Origin: Paractinoplanes atraurantiacus
GTDB taxonomy: Bacteria > Actinomycetota > Actinomycetes > Mycobacteriales > Micromonosporaceae
Direction: 5' to 3'
Length of the DNA stretch: 64,000 nt
NCBI RefSeq assembly: GCF_900215205.1
Contig: NZ_OBDY01000011.1
Location: 124,001-188,000, forward strand
A program made the position numbers and the translations under genes. This document shows, one piece after another, positions 47,782 to 56,333 of this stretch. The notes under the pieces were generated by a model, which saw only the letters and a program-made list of their open reading frames with translations, was not told the origin of the DNA and made no database searches. Each line of letters starts with the position of its first letter. Position 1 is the first letter of the stretch.

Positions 47782-48996
47782 GTGACCATGGAATCGCGGA
47801 CAGTGCCGAGCCTCTGGCGCAACCGCGAGTTCAATCTTCTGTGGACAAGTCAGACTTTGTCCGACCTCGGGGCCACCATCGCGCAGCTCGCCGTCCCGCT
47901 GCTCGTGCTCGAGGTGACCGGCTCGGCCGTGCAGGCCGGCGCCGTCGGCACCGCCGCCCAGGTCACCAAGCTCGCCTGCCGCCTGCCGGCCGGGGTCCTG
48001 GCCGACCAGATCAACCGCCGCACCGCCCTGCTCGCCTGCGACGTCGTCCGGCTGCTGGCGTTCGCCGCACTGGCCGTCGCCGTCGTCGCCGGGCACGCCA
48101 ACCTGTCCACGATCATCGTGGTGGCGGTGATCGACGCGGTCTGCGGCGCCTTCTTCAACACCACCGAGCACGCCGCCGTGCGCAGCCTGGTCCCCGTGCC
48201 GCACCTGCCGGCGGCGGTCGCCCGCAACGAGGCCCGCAGCTACGGCACCTCGCTGGCTGGTCCCCCGCTCGGCGGCCTGCTCTTCGGGATCACCCACGCC
48301 CTGCCCTTCGTCGGCAACGCGGTGTCGTACCTGGCCTCGCTGATCGGGGTCGCCCTGATCCGCAAGCCGATGCAGACCTCCCGCAACCGGCCCGGCAGCC
48401 ACCTCGCGGCTCTCACCGAGGGCCTGCGGTTCGTCTTCGCCAACGCGTTCCTGCGCTCGGTGCTGATCATCGCGGCGCCGCTCAATTTTGCCCTGACCGG
48501 GACGATCTTCACGATCATCGTGACCCTCCAGGACCACGGCACGGCCCCCGGCGTCATCGGGCTGACCGAGACCATCGTCGGCGCCGGCGGCCTGCTCGGC
48601 GCCCTGGCCGCGCCGGCCCTGCACCGCTGGCTGCCGTTCGCCCGGCTGATCCGCTCGCTGTGCTGGGCCGCCTTCGCCTTCCTGACGGTCAGCGCGATCC
48701 CGGCCATCGGCGTGGCCACGGCGGCGCCGGTCGCGGTGGCGGTCTTCGCCGGCCCGGCCTGCAACGCGGCGCTCTTCGCCCACCAGGCCGCGATCACCCC
48801 GGACGCGCTGCAGGGCCGCGTCCTCAGCGTCATCTTCATGGCGGCCATGTCGGCCGCCGCGGCCGCGCCCCTGCTGGCCGGCCTGCTGGTCACCGCCGCC
48901 GGCCCCCGCCCGGCCATCCTGGTCTTCGCCGCGGTCGTGGCCGTCTCGGCGGTCACCGCCTCGCTCGCGCCCGCCCTGCGGCACACAGGTCCCTAG
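47782..48996 (+). CDS. MFS transporter
   Basis: A 404-residue membrane protein with 12 hydrophobic segments. The first helices contain LWRNREFNLLWTSQTLSDLG, typical of the MFS exporter group related to enterobactin/macrolide exporters, then PAGVLADQINRRTALLACDV, the conserved loop 2-3. GTG 47782 and ATG 47788 are both possible starts, with weak ribosome-binding sites. Substrate unknown; export is inferred. Confidence 0.88.
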   Translation: MTMESRTVPSLWRNREFNLLWTSQTLSDLGATIAQLAVPLLVLEVTGSAVQAGAVGTAAQVTKLACRLPAGVLADQINRRTALLACDVVRLLAFAALAVAVVAGHANLSTIIVVAVIDAVCGAFFNTTEHAAVRSLVPVPHLPAAVARNEARSYGTSLAGPPLGGLLFGITHALPFVGNAVSYLASLIGVALIRKPMQTSRNRPGSHLAALTEGLRFVFANAFLRSVLIIAAPLNFALTGTIFTIIVTLQDHGTAPGVIGLTETIVGAGGLLGALAAPALHRWLPFARLIRSLCWAAFAFLTVSAIPAIGVATAAPVAVAVFAGPACNAALFAHQAAITPDALQGRVLSVIFMAAMSAAAAAPLLAGLLVTAAGPRPAILVFAAVVAVSAVTASLAPALRHTGP

Positions 48997-49024
48997 AGTT
49001 ACTCGCCGGTTTCACGCTGTGAGA

Positions 49025-49043
49025 CGACCGGGTCTCCCGGTCG
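49025..49043 (+). terminator. Hairpin after the MFS gene
   Basis: 8-bp stem CGACCGGG/CCCGGTCG with loop TCT, 28 nt after the MFS stop and before the acyl-CoA synthetase. Confidence 0.5.
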
Positions 49044-49151
49044 ATAGACTCGATGTGAGGCGCCGTGCCACTAGCCCTCCCGCCCCGTCACCAATACTCT
49101 GCGGTAACAAGTTCGTTAACTCCCCCGTTCCTGCATCTGAAGGCGGCGCCG

Positions 49152-50975
49152 ATGGCTCTCGAGGTCCCGTACCGGTCGATCCCCGACATGTTCTTCAAGC
49201 GGGTGGCCGCGACGCCGAACGGCCAGGCCTTCGCCGTGCCCAACGCCGACGACACCGGCATGGTCTGGCACACGTGGGCGCAGGTCGGCGAGCGGGCGAC
49301 GGCGATCGCGGCGGGCCTGCGCGAGCTGGGCGTGGGCCTCGAGGACAGGGTCGCCATCCTCTCCGGCACCCGGTTCGAGTGGGTGCTTGCCGACCTCGGC
49401 ATCAACTGCGCGGGCGCGGCGACCACCACGGTCTACCCGACCACCGAGCCCGAGGACGCGAGCTACATCGTCGCCGACTCCGGCTCCAAGATCCTGATCG
49501 CCGAGAACGCGAAGCAGGCCCTGAAGATCTCCGGCGTCGACACCGCCGTCACCCACGTCGTCATCATCGACGGCCCGGCCGACGCCGGCGCGACCCCGCC
49601 CCAGCTGACGCTGACCGAGCTCGAGGAGCGCGGCGCGGCCGCCCTGCGCTCCCACCCGTCGCTCATCTCCGAGGTCGTCGAGGGCATCGGCCCCGACAAC
49701 CTCGCCACGCTCATCTACACCTCCGGCACCACCGGCCGGCCCAAGGGCGTGCAGCTGCTGCACGCGGGCTGGACCTGGGAGGGCGTCGCCCAGCAGGGCC
49801 TCGGCCTGTTCGAGTCGACCGACCTGCAATACCTGTGGCTGCCGCTGTCGCACTCGTTCGGCAAGACGCTGCTCTGCGGCATCATCCACGTGGGCGTGCC
49901 GACATACGTCGACGGCCGCGTCGACAAGCTGGTCGACATGCTCGCGGTGGTCAAGCCGACGCTGATGTGCGCCGCGCCCCGCATCTTCGAAAAGGTCTAC
50001 AACAAAACGGTCACCACGGCCCTCGAGGGTGGCGGGGCCAAGGCCAAGATCTTCCACTGGGCGGTCGAGGTCGGCAAGCAGAAGGTCGCGCTCGAGCAGG
50101 CCGGCAAGCCGCTGCCGGGCGCCCTGAAGCTCAAGTTCGCGGTGGCCGAGCGCCTGGTCTTCAGCAAGCTGCAGACCAAGCTCGGCGGTCGCCTGCGCGT
50201 GCTGGTCAGCGGCTCGGCCCCGCTCAGCCGCGACATCGCCGAGTTCTTCGCCGCCGCCAACCTGCCGATCATGGAGGGCTACGGCCTGACCGAGAGCAGC
50301 GCGGCCAACTTCGTCAACCGCCTCGACAAGTTGAAGATCGGCACAGTGGGCCTGCCCCTGGGCGACCTCGAGTGCCGCATCGACACCGACGGCGAGGTGC
50401 TGCTGCGCGGCGCGCCGGTGATGCGCGGCTACCACAACCTGCCGAAGGAGACGGCGGAGGCGTTCACCGAGGACGGCTTCCTGCGCACCGGCGACATCGG
50501 CGAGCTCGACGCCGACGGTTTCCTCCGGGTCACCGACCGCAAGAAAGACCTGGTCAAGACGTCCGGCGGCAAATACATCGCCCCGTCCGCGATCGAGGGC
50601 ATGTTCAAGGCGGTCTGCCCGTACACGTCCCAGGCGGTCGTCATCGGCCAGGCCCGCAACTTCGTCACCATGCTGGTCTCGCTCGACGAGGACGCCATCA
50701 AGGGCTGGGCCGCCAACGGCCCGCTGGCCGGCAAGAGCTACCAGGACATCTGCTGCGCGCCCGAGACCGAGAAGCTGATCGACGGCTACATCCAGGAGCT
50801 CAACGGCAAACTCAACCGCTGGGAGACCGTCAAGAAGTTCGCGATCCTCCCCCGCGACCTGAGCATCGAGGCCGGCGAGATCACCCCCTCGATGAAGATC
50901 AAGCGCCGCTCGGTCGAGACCAACTTCTCCGAGCAGATCAACCAGATGTACGCGGGCTCCCTCGCCCAGATCTGA
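49152..50975 (+). CDS. AMP-dependent long-chain acyl-CoA synthetase
   Basis: A 607-residue adenylate-forming ligase that activates fatty acids to acyl-CoA using ATP. The P-loop is YTSGTTGRPKGV (family motif TSGTTGxPKG). A5-type EGYGLTESSAANF and the hinge TGDIGELDADGFLRVTDRKK with catalytic lysine region LVKTSGGKYIAPSAIE are present, as in FACL/FadD15-like enzymes. I chose ATG 49152 (GAAGGCGG upstream); a longer ATG at 49065 is possible. It is followed by a strong terminator. Specific chain length cannot be determined. Confidence 0.95.
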   Translation: MALEVPYRSIPDMFFKRVAATPNGQAFAVPNADDTGMVWHTWAQVGERATAIAAGLRELGVGLEDRVAILSGTRFEWVLADLGINCAGAATTTVYPTTEPEDASYIVADSGSKILIAENAKQALKISGVDTAVTHVVIIDGPADAGATPPQLTLTELEERGAAALRSHPSLISEVVEGIGPDNLATLIYTSGTTGRPKGVQLLHAGWTWEGVAQQGLGLFESTDLQYLWLPLSHSFGKTLLCGIIHVGVPTYVDGRVDKLVDMLAVVKPTLMCAAPRIFEKVYNKTVTTALEGGGAKAKIFHWAVEVGKQKVALEQAGKPLPGALKLKFAVAERLVFSKLQTKLGGRLRVLVSGSAPLSRDIAEFFAAANLPIMEGYGLTESSAANFVNRLDKLKIGTVGLPLGDLECRIDTDGEVLLRGAPVMRGYHNLPKETAEAFTEDGFLRTGDIGELDADGFLRVTDRKKDLVKTSGGKYIAPSAIEGMFKAVCPYTSQAVVIGQARNFVTMLVSLDEDAIKGWAANGPLAGKSYQDICCAPETEKLIDGYIQELNGKLNRWETVKKFAILPRDLSIEAGEITPSMKIKRRSVETNFSEQINQMYAGSLAQI

Positions 50976-50988
50976 CAGCATCACCCAC

Positions 50989-51017
50989 ACGGCGGCCGGG
51001 GCTTCCCCGGCCGCCGT
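50989..51017. terminator. Strong hairpin terminator
   Basis: Perfect 13-bp stem ACGGCGGCCGGGG/CCCCGGCCGCCGT with loop CTT, 13 nt after the acyl-CoA synthetase stop. It is followed after 24 nt by a tandem repeat array. Confidence 0.8.
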
Positions 51018-51041
51018 TGTCTTCACCGCCCGCGCCTTATC

Positions 51042-51188
51042 GCTCGCCGCCGCGCCCCCGAAGCTCGCCGCCGCCCGTTCTCAGCTCGCCGCCGCCCGTT
51101 CTCAGCTCGCCGCCGCCCGTTCTCAGCTCGCCGCCGCCCGCTCTCAGCTCGCCGCCGCGCCTTCGAAGCTCGCCGCCGCGCCGTCAGA
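51042..51188. repeat. Tandem repeat array, 21-nt unit, seven copies
   Basis: Seven head-to-tail 21-nt units starting GCTCGCCGCCGC. Units 2-4 are identical and the ends diverge. It fills the space between converging genes and its last unit runs over the stop of the SigJ-like gene. As 21 is a multiple of three, readthrough from the SigJ side would add seven-residue Arg-rich repeats. Confidence 0.85.
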
Positions 51189-52056
51189 GCTCGCTGTTGG
51201 GCCTGATGTCGATGGTCATCGCCTCGATGGCGGACGGGTCGGCCAGCTGGTCGATGCGGCTCACGCGGTCGCCCTCGAAGCCGAAGACGAAAGCCACCCG
51301 GACCTGCCCGCCGACCGCCCAGACCAGGCCCGGCTCGCCGTCGAGGAAGGCCAGGCGCGCCGACTGGGCGCCACCGTTGAACCGGCCGGCCACCTCGCCG
51401 GCCCCGGTGAGCACCGCGGTCGCCCCGATCTTCACGGCCTCGGGGTCGGCGCGCAGCACGACACCGGGATCGAGCAGCGTGAGCAGTGCGCTGAAATCGC
51501 CGGCCCGCGCGGCGATCAGGAACGCGCTCACCACGGCCCGCCGCCGGTCGGTGCCGTCGTCGTCGGGCACCCGCTCCCCCTGCACCCGCCGCCGGGCCCG
51601 GCTGGCCAGCTGGCGCGCGGCCGCCGGCGTACACCCGACGATCTCGGCGATCTCCGGGAAAGGCACGGCGAACATGTCGTGCAGCACGAAAGCCAGCCGC
51701 TCGCTCGGGCCCAGCGTGTCGAGCACGAGCAGCAGCGCCGGCCCGATGGCGTCGGAGAGAAGCGCCTGCTGCTCGGGGCCGGGCCCGCCGTCGTACGCCG
51801 TCGTGGGAAGGTCTGTGGGATCCTCCCGCCGCGCGGCCCGGGAGCGCAGCATGTCGAGGCAGACGCGGGAGACCACGGTGGTCAGCCAGCCGGTCAGGTT
51901 GCCGACCTCGCTGGTGTCGCTGCGGCTCAGCCGCACCCAGGTCTCCTGCACCGCGTCATCGGCCTCGTCGGCCGAACCGAGCATCCGCTGAGCGACGGCA
52001 CGCAGATGCGCCCGGTCGGTCTCGAAGCGCTCCGCCAGCAGATCCAGTTCGCTCAT
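51184..52056 (-). CDS. SigJ-like ECF sigma factor with SnoaL-type C-terminal domain
   Basis: A 290-residue sigma factor of the ECF41/SigJ type. Region 2 is in LRAVAQRMLGSADEADDAVQ and ETWVRLSRSD, region 4 in LGPSERLAFVLHDMFAVPFP and IAEIVGCTPAAARQLASRAR. The C-terminal 110 residues (LIAARAGDFSALLTLLDPGV) are a SnoaL-like fold that controls activity in this group without a separate anti-sigma. I prefer ATG 52056 (AGAGG seven bases upstream). It is divergent from a VOC protein. Confidence 0.93.
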   Translation of the reverse strand: MSELDLLAERFETDRAHLRAVAQRMLGSADEADDAVQETWVRLSRSDTSEVGNLTGWLTTVVSRVCLDMLRSRAARREDPTDLPTTAYDGGPGPEQQALLSDAIGPALLLVLDTLGPSERLAFVLHDMFAVPFPEIAEIVGCTPAAARQLASRARRRVQGERVPDDDGTDRRRAVVSAFLIAARAGDFSALLTLLDPGVVLRADPEAVKIGATAVLTGAGEVAGRFNGGAQSARLAFLDGEPGLVWAVGGQVRVAFVFGFEGDRVSRIDQLADPSAIEAMTIDIRPNSEL

Positions 52057-52130
52057 CGTCACACCTCTCGTTCGGCACCCGTCATACGTTGTGACGGGCC
52101 ACCCCGGTCCGCTGTGACAGAGGAGAAGCC

Positions 52131-52472
52131 ATGCCCATCCGTACGATCACCATCCCGGTCAAGGACCTCACCGCGGCCAAGGCGATCTACACGTCCCTGC
52201 TCGGCACGGAGCCCTACATGGACGAGCCCTACTACGTGGGCTTCCGCCCGGCGGACGCCCCCGAGATCGGCCTCAACCCGCACGGCGACGTGGCCGCGGG
52301 CCCGATCACGTACTACCACGTCGACGACATCGAGGCGACCACCAAATCCCTGACCGCCGCCGGCGCCACTGTCGAGCAGCCCGCCAAGGACGTGGGCGGC
52401 GGCGGCCTGACCGCCACCCTCCGCGACGCCGACGGCAACCTGTTCGGCCTCTTCCAGGGCGCACCCGAATAG
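52131..52472 (+). CDS. VOC-family (glyoxalase-like) protein
   Basis: A 113-residue vicinal-oxygen-chelate fold protein. IPVKDLTAAKAIYTSLLGTE is the first motif; YVGFRPADAPEIGLNPHG and YYHVDDIEATTKSLTAAGAT follow, and it ends LRDADGNLFGLFQGAPE, the usual VOC finish. GAGGAGAAGCC precedes ATG. ECF41 sigma factors often sit next to small enzyme genes that they control, which suggests regulation by the divergent SigJ-like factor. Reaction unknown. Confidence 0.85.
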   Translation: MPIRTITIPVKDLTAAKAIYTSLLGTEPYMDEPYYVGFRPADAPEIGLNPHGDVAAGPITYYHVDDIEATTKSLTAAGATVEQPAKDVGGGGLTATLRDADGNLFGLFQGAPE

Positions 52473-52531
52473 CACTTCCCCGCGGGGCGCCGCCACAGCG
52501 CGGCCGCCCCGCGCCCGGCCGGGAAGACCGC

Positions 52532-52780
52532 GGACGTGAACCCACGCCGCTCACCCCGGGCGGGCTGGGAAGATCACGAACGTCAACCCACGCCGCTCAC
52601 CCCCGGCGGGCCGGGATCGCGAACGTCAACCCACGCCGCTCACCCCCGGCGGGCCGGGATCGCGAACGTCAACCCACGCCGCTCACCCCCGGCGGGCCGG
52701 GATCGCGAACGTCAACCCACGCTGCTCACCCCCGGCGGCCGGGAAGGTTGCGAAGGTCAACCCATCCTGCTCAACCCCTC
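52532..52780. repeat. Tandem repeat array, 43-nt unit
   Basis: About six units of 43 nt beginning GAACGTCAACCCACGCCGCT. Three (52578-52620, 52621-52663, 52664-52706) are identical; the outer ones diverge and the last is partial, ending inside the 3' end of the TPR-like gene. Each unit contains a GC-rich CCGGCGGGCCGGG segment. The space from 52473 to 52756 holds nothing else. Confidence 0.85.
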
Positions 52781-53173
52781 GGAGACGGCCGTCCGCAACT
52801 GCTCGCCATACGGGCCCGGCGGCAACGCGCCCTCGTGGTCGGCTGCCCGCTCGAAAGCGGCGCGCGCGGCGACGATGTCGCCCAACTGCTCATGAGCCAT
52901 TGCCATACCGACGAGCAGGGACGGGTAGAAGGCGGCCACCCTCTCGTCGCCGACGGCGTCGGCATGCCGCAGCGCCTCCTGGTTCCACCGGAGAACCTCT
53001 GCGGGATCGTCCTGCCGGCGGGCGAGGTAGTGCGCCGCGACGCAAGCGTCGTAGTCGTCAGTGCGCGCTGCCCACGCCTGCTCGAACAACGCCCTAGCGT
53101 CCGACGGCCGCCCCTCCGACTCGGCCCGCATTCCCTCCTGGCACAGCTTCAGCACCGGATTGTCCAGATCCAT
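52757..53173 (-). CDS. Tetratricopeptide-like protein
   Basis: A 138-residue soluble helical protein. Helix pairs are visible at KLCQEGMRAESEGRPSDARA, YDACVAAHYLARRQDDPAEV, RWNQEALRHADAVGDERVAA and MAMAHEQLGDIVAARAAFER, resembling TPR units, which bind partner proteins. ATG 53173 is chosen after GAGGGAGCGACG. Its 3' end carries part of the 43-nt array. The partner is unknown. Confidence 0.72.
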   Translation of the reverse strand: MDLDNPVLKLCQEGMRAESEGRPSDARALFEQAWAARTDDYDACVAAHYLARRQDDPAEVLRWNQEALRHADAVGDERVAAFYPSLLVGMAMAHEQLGDIVAARAAFERAADHEGALPPGPYGEQLRTAVSEGLSRMG

Positions 53174-53311
53174 CGTCGCTCCCTCGGTCACCGGCCGCCC
53201 TCGACAACACGATCCTGAGGCCTCCACCAGGTCGAGGGTCAAGCGAAGAGTCGCGGCACGAAAAGTGTCGGAGGGGGCTGGTAGAAAGAGCGCTAGTCAA
53301 GGAGGACTGTG

Positions 53312-53764
53312 ATGGCCGAGGAACCCCGCTCGAAGGCGGAGCGTAAGGCGGATGTGCTGGCGAAACTCAGCGCGCCGGTCGCCGATGCCTGGGTGGCGAC
53401 GGCCGACGGCGACGAGCCCCATCTGGTTCCGCTGACGATCGCGTGGTTCGGGGAACGGGTTCTGCTGGCCACCGACACGGGGTCGCCGACCGGGCGCAAC
53501 CTGGCTGCCCACGGGCGCGTGCGCGTCGCGCTGGGCGGCACGCGCGATGTGGTGATGATCGATGCCGTGCTGGAAAGGACGATTCCGGTCGCCGAGTCGG
53601 GTCCGGCCGGTGAGGCTTATGCCGCCCAGAACGACTGGGATCCCCGCACGGCCGGTGATTCCTACGCTTTTCTCGTCCTGCGCCCCGAGCGCGTCCAGGC
53701 CTGGCGGGAGGTGAACGAACTGGCCGGCCGCACCCTCATGCGCGACGGCGTCTGGCTGGTCTGA
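53312..53764 (+). CDS. PPOX-class, flavin/F420-type split-barrel protein
   Basis: A 150-residue split beta-barrel protein of the pyridoxamine 5'-phosphate oxidase-like group. Typical elements are VADAWVATADGDEPHLVPLT, LLATDTGSPTGRNLAAHGRV and RVALGGTRDVVMIDAVLERT. Members bind FMN, F420 or heme; there is no way to choose here. ATG 53312 lies at proper distance from AAGGAGG; the GTG three bases earlier is too close. Confidence 0.82.
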   Translation: MAEEPRSKAERKADVLAKLSAPVADAWVATADGDEPHLVPLTIAWFGERVLLATDTGSPTGRNLAAHGRVRVALGGTRDVVMIDAVLERTIPVAESGPAGEAYAAQNDWDPRTAGDSYAFLVLRPERVQAWREVNELAGRTLMRDGVWLV

Positions 53765-53781
53765 CCGGCAACCCGAGCGCC

Positions 53782-53832
53782 GTGGCCAGCCGCCCGCGGC
53801 GCGAACAAGCGCGCGGGCGGAGGGCTGGCCAC
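53782..53832. terminator. Large GC hairpin between converging genes
   Basis: Outer arms GTGGCCAGCC (from 53782) and GGCTGGCCAC (to 53832) and an inner CCGCCCGCG/CGCGGGCGG stem form a long imperfect hairpin 18 nt after the PPOX-type gene. Confidence 0.6.
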
Positions 53833-53856
53833 GCGGTGGGCCGGGCGCGCATGCCC

Positions 53857-54002
53857 GGGCTGGACGCGCGGCGCGGCGAGCCGGGCTGGACGCGCGGCGC
53901 GGCGAGCCGGGCTGGACGCGCGGCGCGGCGAGCCGGGCGCGCGCGGCCCGAGCTGGGCGCGCGGCCCGAGCTGGGCGCGCGGCACGGTGGGCTGGGCGCG
54001 GG
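53857..54002. repeat. GC-rich tandem repeats, 26-nt unit then shorter units
   Basis: Three identical 26-nt units (53857-53882, 53883-53908, 53909-53934; start GGGCTGGACGCGCGG) are followed by shorter units of GGGCGCGCGGCCCGAGCT type up to about 54002. The array fills the space before the end of the MocR gene. Confidence 0.75.
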
Positions 54003-54007
54003 GTGGG

Positions 54008-55462
54008 TCAGGCGATGACTGTGGGAGAGCGCCAGGACGGGCTCGTGGCTCGGTCCAGGTCGTGGCGGACGGTGGCGATGCGGCGTACGGCCTCGATCAG
54101 GTCTTCGGCGGGGAGGGTGAACGGCAGGCGCAGGAAGCGTTCCAAGGTGCCGTCCAAGCCGAAGCGCGGGCCGGGAGCCAAACGGACGCCCACGTCCTCG
54201 GCCGCCCGGGAGAGCGCGCTGGAGATCGGGCCGTCGAGCTCGGCCCACAGGGAGACGCCGCCCGCCGGTAGCACGAAGCTCCACTCCGGCAGCGACGCGC
54301 GCAGGGCTGTGACCAGGGCGTCTCGTTGGAGGCGGAGCTCCTCGCGGCGGGCCTTCACGATCTGGGTGGCCTGGTGCATGAGGCGGACGGCGACCAGCTG
54401 CTCGAGGACGGGGCTGGCCATGTCGACGCCCACGCGGATGGCGGCCAGGCGCTGCACCAGCGGGGCCGAGGCGCGGACCCAGCCGATGCGCAGGCCGCCC
54501 CAGTAGGCCTTGCTCATGCCGCCGATGGAGACGACGCGGCTGTGCCGGTCGAAGACGGCCACCGGTGGGGGCATCTCCTGGTCGTCCAACGGCAGGTCGA
54601 CGAACGACTCGTCGACGATCAGCTCGGTGCCGGTCGCGTGTGCCGTGGCCACCAGGCGTTCGCGCAGGTCGGCGGTCATCAGGTGGCTGGTCGGGTTGTG
54701 GAACTCGGGGATCACGTACGAGACGCGGGGTCGGGTCTGGCGCAGCGCACCCAGCAGCATCTCGCCGTCCCAGCCGGTGGCCGTGTCGAGGCCGTGTGTG
54801 CTCAAGCGGGCGCGGCGGGCCGACAGTGCGGCCAGCGCGTTCGGATAGGTGGGCGCCTCCACCAGCACCGGCGAACCGGCCGGGACCGACAGGCGCAGCA
54901 CCAGGTCGAGGGCCTGCTGGGTGCCGCCGGTGATCAGGATCTGCTCGGCCGACGTGGGCACGCCGCGCGCGGCGTAACCGGCCGCGACCGCCTCCCGGAG
55001 CTCGCCCAGGCCGGTCGGGTGGTAGCCGGCGCTGCCCAGGTAGCGGGGCAGGTCGGAGGCGGCGTCGTGCGCGGCCGTCACCAGCTCGGCGGGCGCGGCC
55101 GAGGCGGCCACACCCAAGTCGATCACGTCCTGGTCGTCGCCGGCGGCCCACAGACCCGACGGGGCCACCCGATGGCCGTGGGGCAGGGTGGTCCAGCTTC
55201 CGGCGCCTCTCCGGCTGGTCAGATGGCCGCTCTCCCGCAGGGTCCGGTACGCGGCCGAGACCGTCGTCCGGCTGACGGCGAGCGCCTCGGCCAGCTCCCG
55301 TTCGGCCGGCATCCGCACGCCCAGGGGCAGACGGCCGTCGGCGAGCAGGCCGCGCACGGCCCCGGCCAGCGCGGCGTAGTCGGGACTGCGGTGGCGGCCC
55401 GGAAGCGAATGCCACTGGCCGAGCAGGCGGCTCAATTGGCCCCCGCGAATCGTTGTGGTCAC
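54008..55462 (-). CDS. MocR-family regulator, YczR type
   Basis: A 484-residue PLP-binding regulator. The GntR-type winged helix is at about residues 25-95 (YAALAGAVRGLLADGRLPLG, LAVSRTTVSAAYRTLRESGH). The aminotransferase domain has ITGGTQQALDLVLRL, VEAPTYPNALAALSARR and the PLP lysine in GGMSKAYWGGLRIGW. GTG 55462 follows GGAGG at six bases. It is divergent from a YczE-type membrane gene, the classic pairing of this subgroup, with GATTGGC repeats between. Confidence 0.93.
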   Translation of the reverse strand: MTTTIRGGQLSRLLGQWHSLPGRHRSPDYAALAGAVRGLLADGRLPLGVRMPAERELAEALAVSRTTVSAAYRTLRESGHLTSRRGAGSWTTLPHGHRVAPSGLWAAGDDQDVIDLGVAASAAPAELVTAAHDAASDLPRYLGSAGYHPTGLGELREAVAAGYAARGVPTSAEQILITGGTQQALDLVLRLSVPAGSPVLVEAPTYPNALAALSARRARLSTHGLDTATGWDGEMLLGALRQTRPRVSYVIPEFHNPTSHLMTADLRERLVATAHATGTELIVDESFVDLPLDDQEMPPPVAVFDRHSRVVSIGGMSKAYWGGLRIGWVRASAPLVQRLAAIRVGVDMASPVLEQLVAVRLMHQATQIVKARREELRLQRDALVTALRASLPEWSFVLPAGGVSLWAELDGPISSALSRAAEDVGVRLAPGPRFGLDGTLERFLRLPFTLPAEDLIEAVRRIATVRHDLDRATSPSWRSPTVIA

Positions 55463-55476
55463 GTCCACCTCCGGCA

Positions 55477-55519
55477 GATTGGCACTTTGGAATCCCGCGA
55501 TTGGCCTTAAGACTGGCAC
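55477..55519. promoter_or_regulatory. GATTGGC repeats between MocR and YczE genes
   Basis: GATTGGCAC (55477-55485), GATTGGCCT (55499-55507) and GACTGGCAC (55511-55519) are arranged in direct repeat in the 59-nt divergent space. The core GATTGGC also precedes the APC permease at 43782 and 43806. Most likely the MocR operator. Confidence 0.6.
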
Positions 55520-55521
55520 TC

Positions 55522-56157
55522 GTGCAACCACGTGACAACCGAGATCGTCGTCTCACCCGGCGGACCGTCCAGCTGTTCGCCGGCCTCATCCTGTACGGCG
55601 TCAGCATGGCCCTCACGATCCAGTCGGCGCTGGGGCTCAACCCGTGGGACGTCTTCCATCAGGGCCTGGCCGAGGCCACCGGCATCAGCTTCGGCTGGGT
55701 CGTCATCCTGGTCGGCATTCCTGTGCTGCTCCTGTGGATCCCGCTGCGGCAGCGCCCCGGCTTCGGGACGGTGGCCAACCTGGTCGTGGTCGGCTTCGCG
55801 GTCGACGGGGCCCTGGCGGTGCTGCCCGAGGGCGGCACGATCCCGGCCCGGGTCGGCTATCTGGTCGGCGGCATCCTGCTGAACGGCCTGGCCACCGGCC
55901 TGTACATCGGCAGCCGGTTCGGGCCCGGCCCGCGCGACGGTCTGATGACGGGTGTGGTGGGCCGCTTCCCGCGCCTGTCGATCCGTCTGGTCCGTACGTC
56001 GATCGAGGTGTTGGTCTTGATCGTCGGCTTCTTCCTCGGCGGCACGGTGGGCATCGGCACCATCGCGTACGCGCTGGCCATCGGCCCTCTCGCGCAGCTG
56101 TTCCTGCCGCTGTGCACGGTGCGTACCGGCGACGCGCGGCCCGCCCTGGCCCATTGA
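55522..56157 (+). CDS. YczE/YitT-like membrane protein
   Basis: A 211-residue inner-membrane protein with five hydrophobic segments. Family sequence includes LFAGLILYGVSMALTIQSAL, GLNPWDVFHQGLAEATGISF, GFAVDGALAVLPE and GPGPRDGLMTGVVGRFP. The likely start is GTG 55522; repeats directly upstream leave no space for a normal ribosome-binding site, so a short leader is possible. The divergent MocR should control it. The transported compound is unknown; vitamin B6-related is a guess from the regulator. Confidence 0.87.
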   Translation: MQPRDNRDRRLTRRTVQLFAGLILYGVSMALTIQSALGLNPWDVFHQGLAEATGISFGWVVILVGIPVLLLWIPLRQRPGFGTVANLVVVGFAVDGALAVLPEGGTIPARVGYLVGGILLNGLATGLYIGSRFGPGPRDGLMTGVVGRFPRLSIRLVRTSIEVLVLIVGFFLGGTVGIGTIAYALAIGPLAQLFLPLCTVRTGDARPALAH

Positions 56158-56265
56158 GCCGCGTCACTCATCCGAGTTCATACACCATCACTCACCGGGC
56201 GTACACCTTCGGGTGATGTGTCCGGATTGGACGCCTGCAAAATCGAGTCAGCGAGGCATGACAGC

Positions 56266-56281
56266 ATCACAGTCTTGTGAT
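56266..56281. promoter_or_regulatory. Inverted repeat ATCACA-N4-TGTGAT
   Basis: Perfect 6-bp arms around GTCT, 52 nt before the start of the 142-residue gene. It may be an operator; no regulator is assigned. Confidence 0.3.
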
Positions 56282-56333
56282 CATCGCGACACATCCGCTT
56301 CCGAGGGCGGTGGCGTCGCGGCATCATTGCCGC

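Noticed and set aside
49019..51991. 990-codon frame including Ser/Pro repeats from the 21-nt array
   Set aside because: Out of frame with the acyl-CoA synthetase; the repeats are explained by tandem DNA units.
52532..52780. CRISPR array
   Set aside because: Units are directly contiguous with no unique spacers, so it is a tandem repeat, not CRISPR.
53736..55640. 634-codon frame opposite or across the MocR gene
   Set aside because: Shadow frame of the MocR gene, Arg/Pro-rich, no motif.
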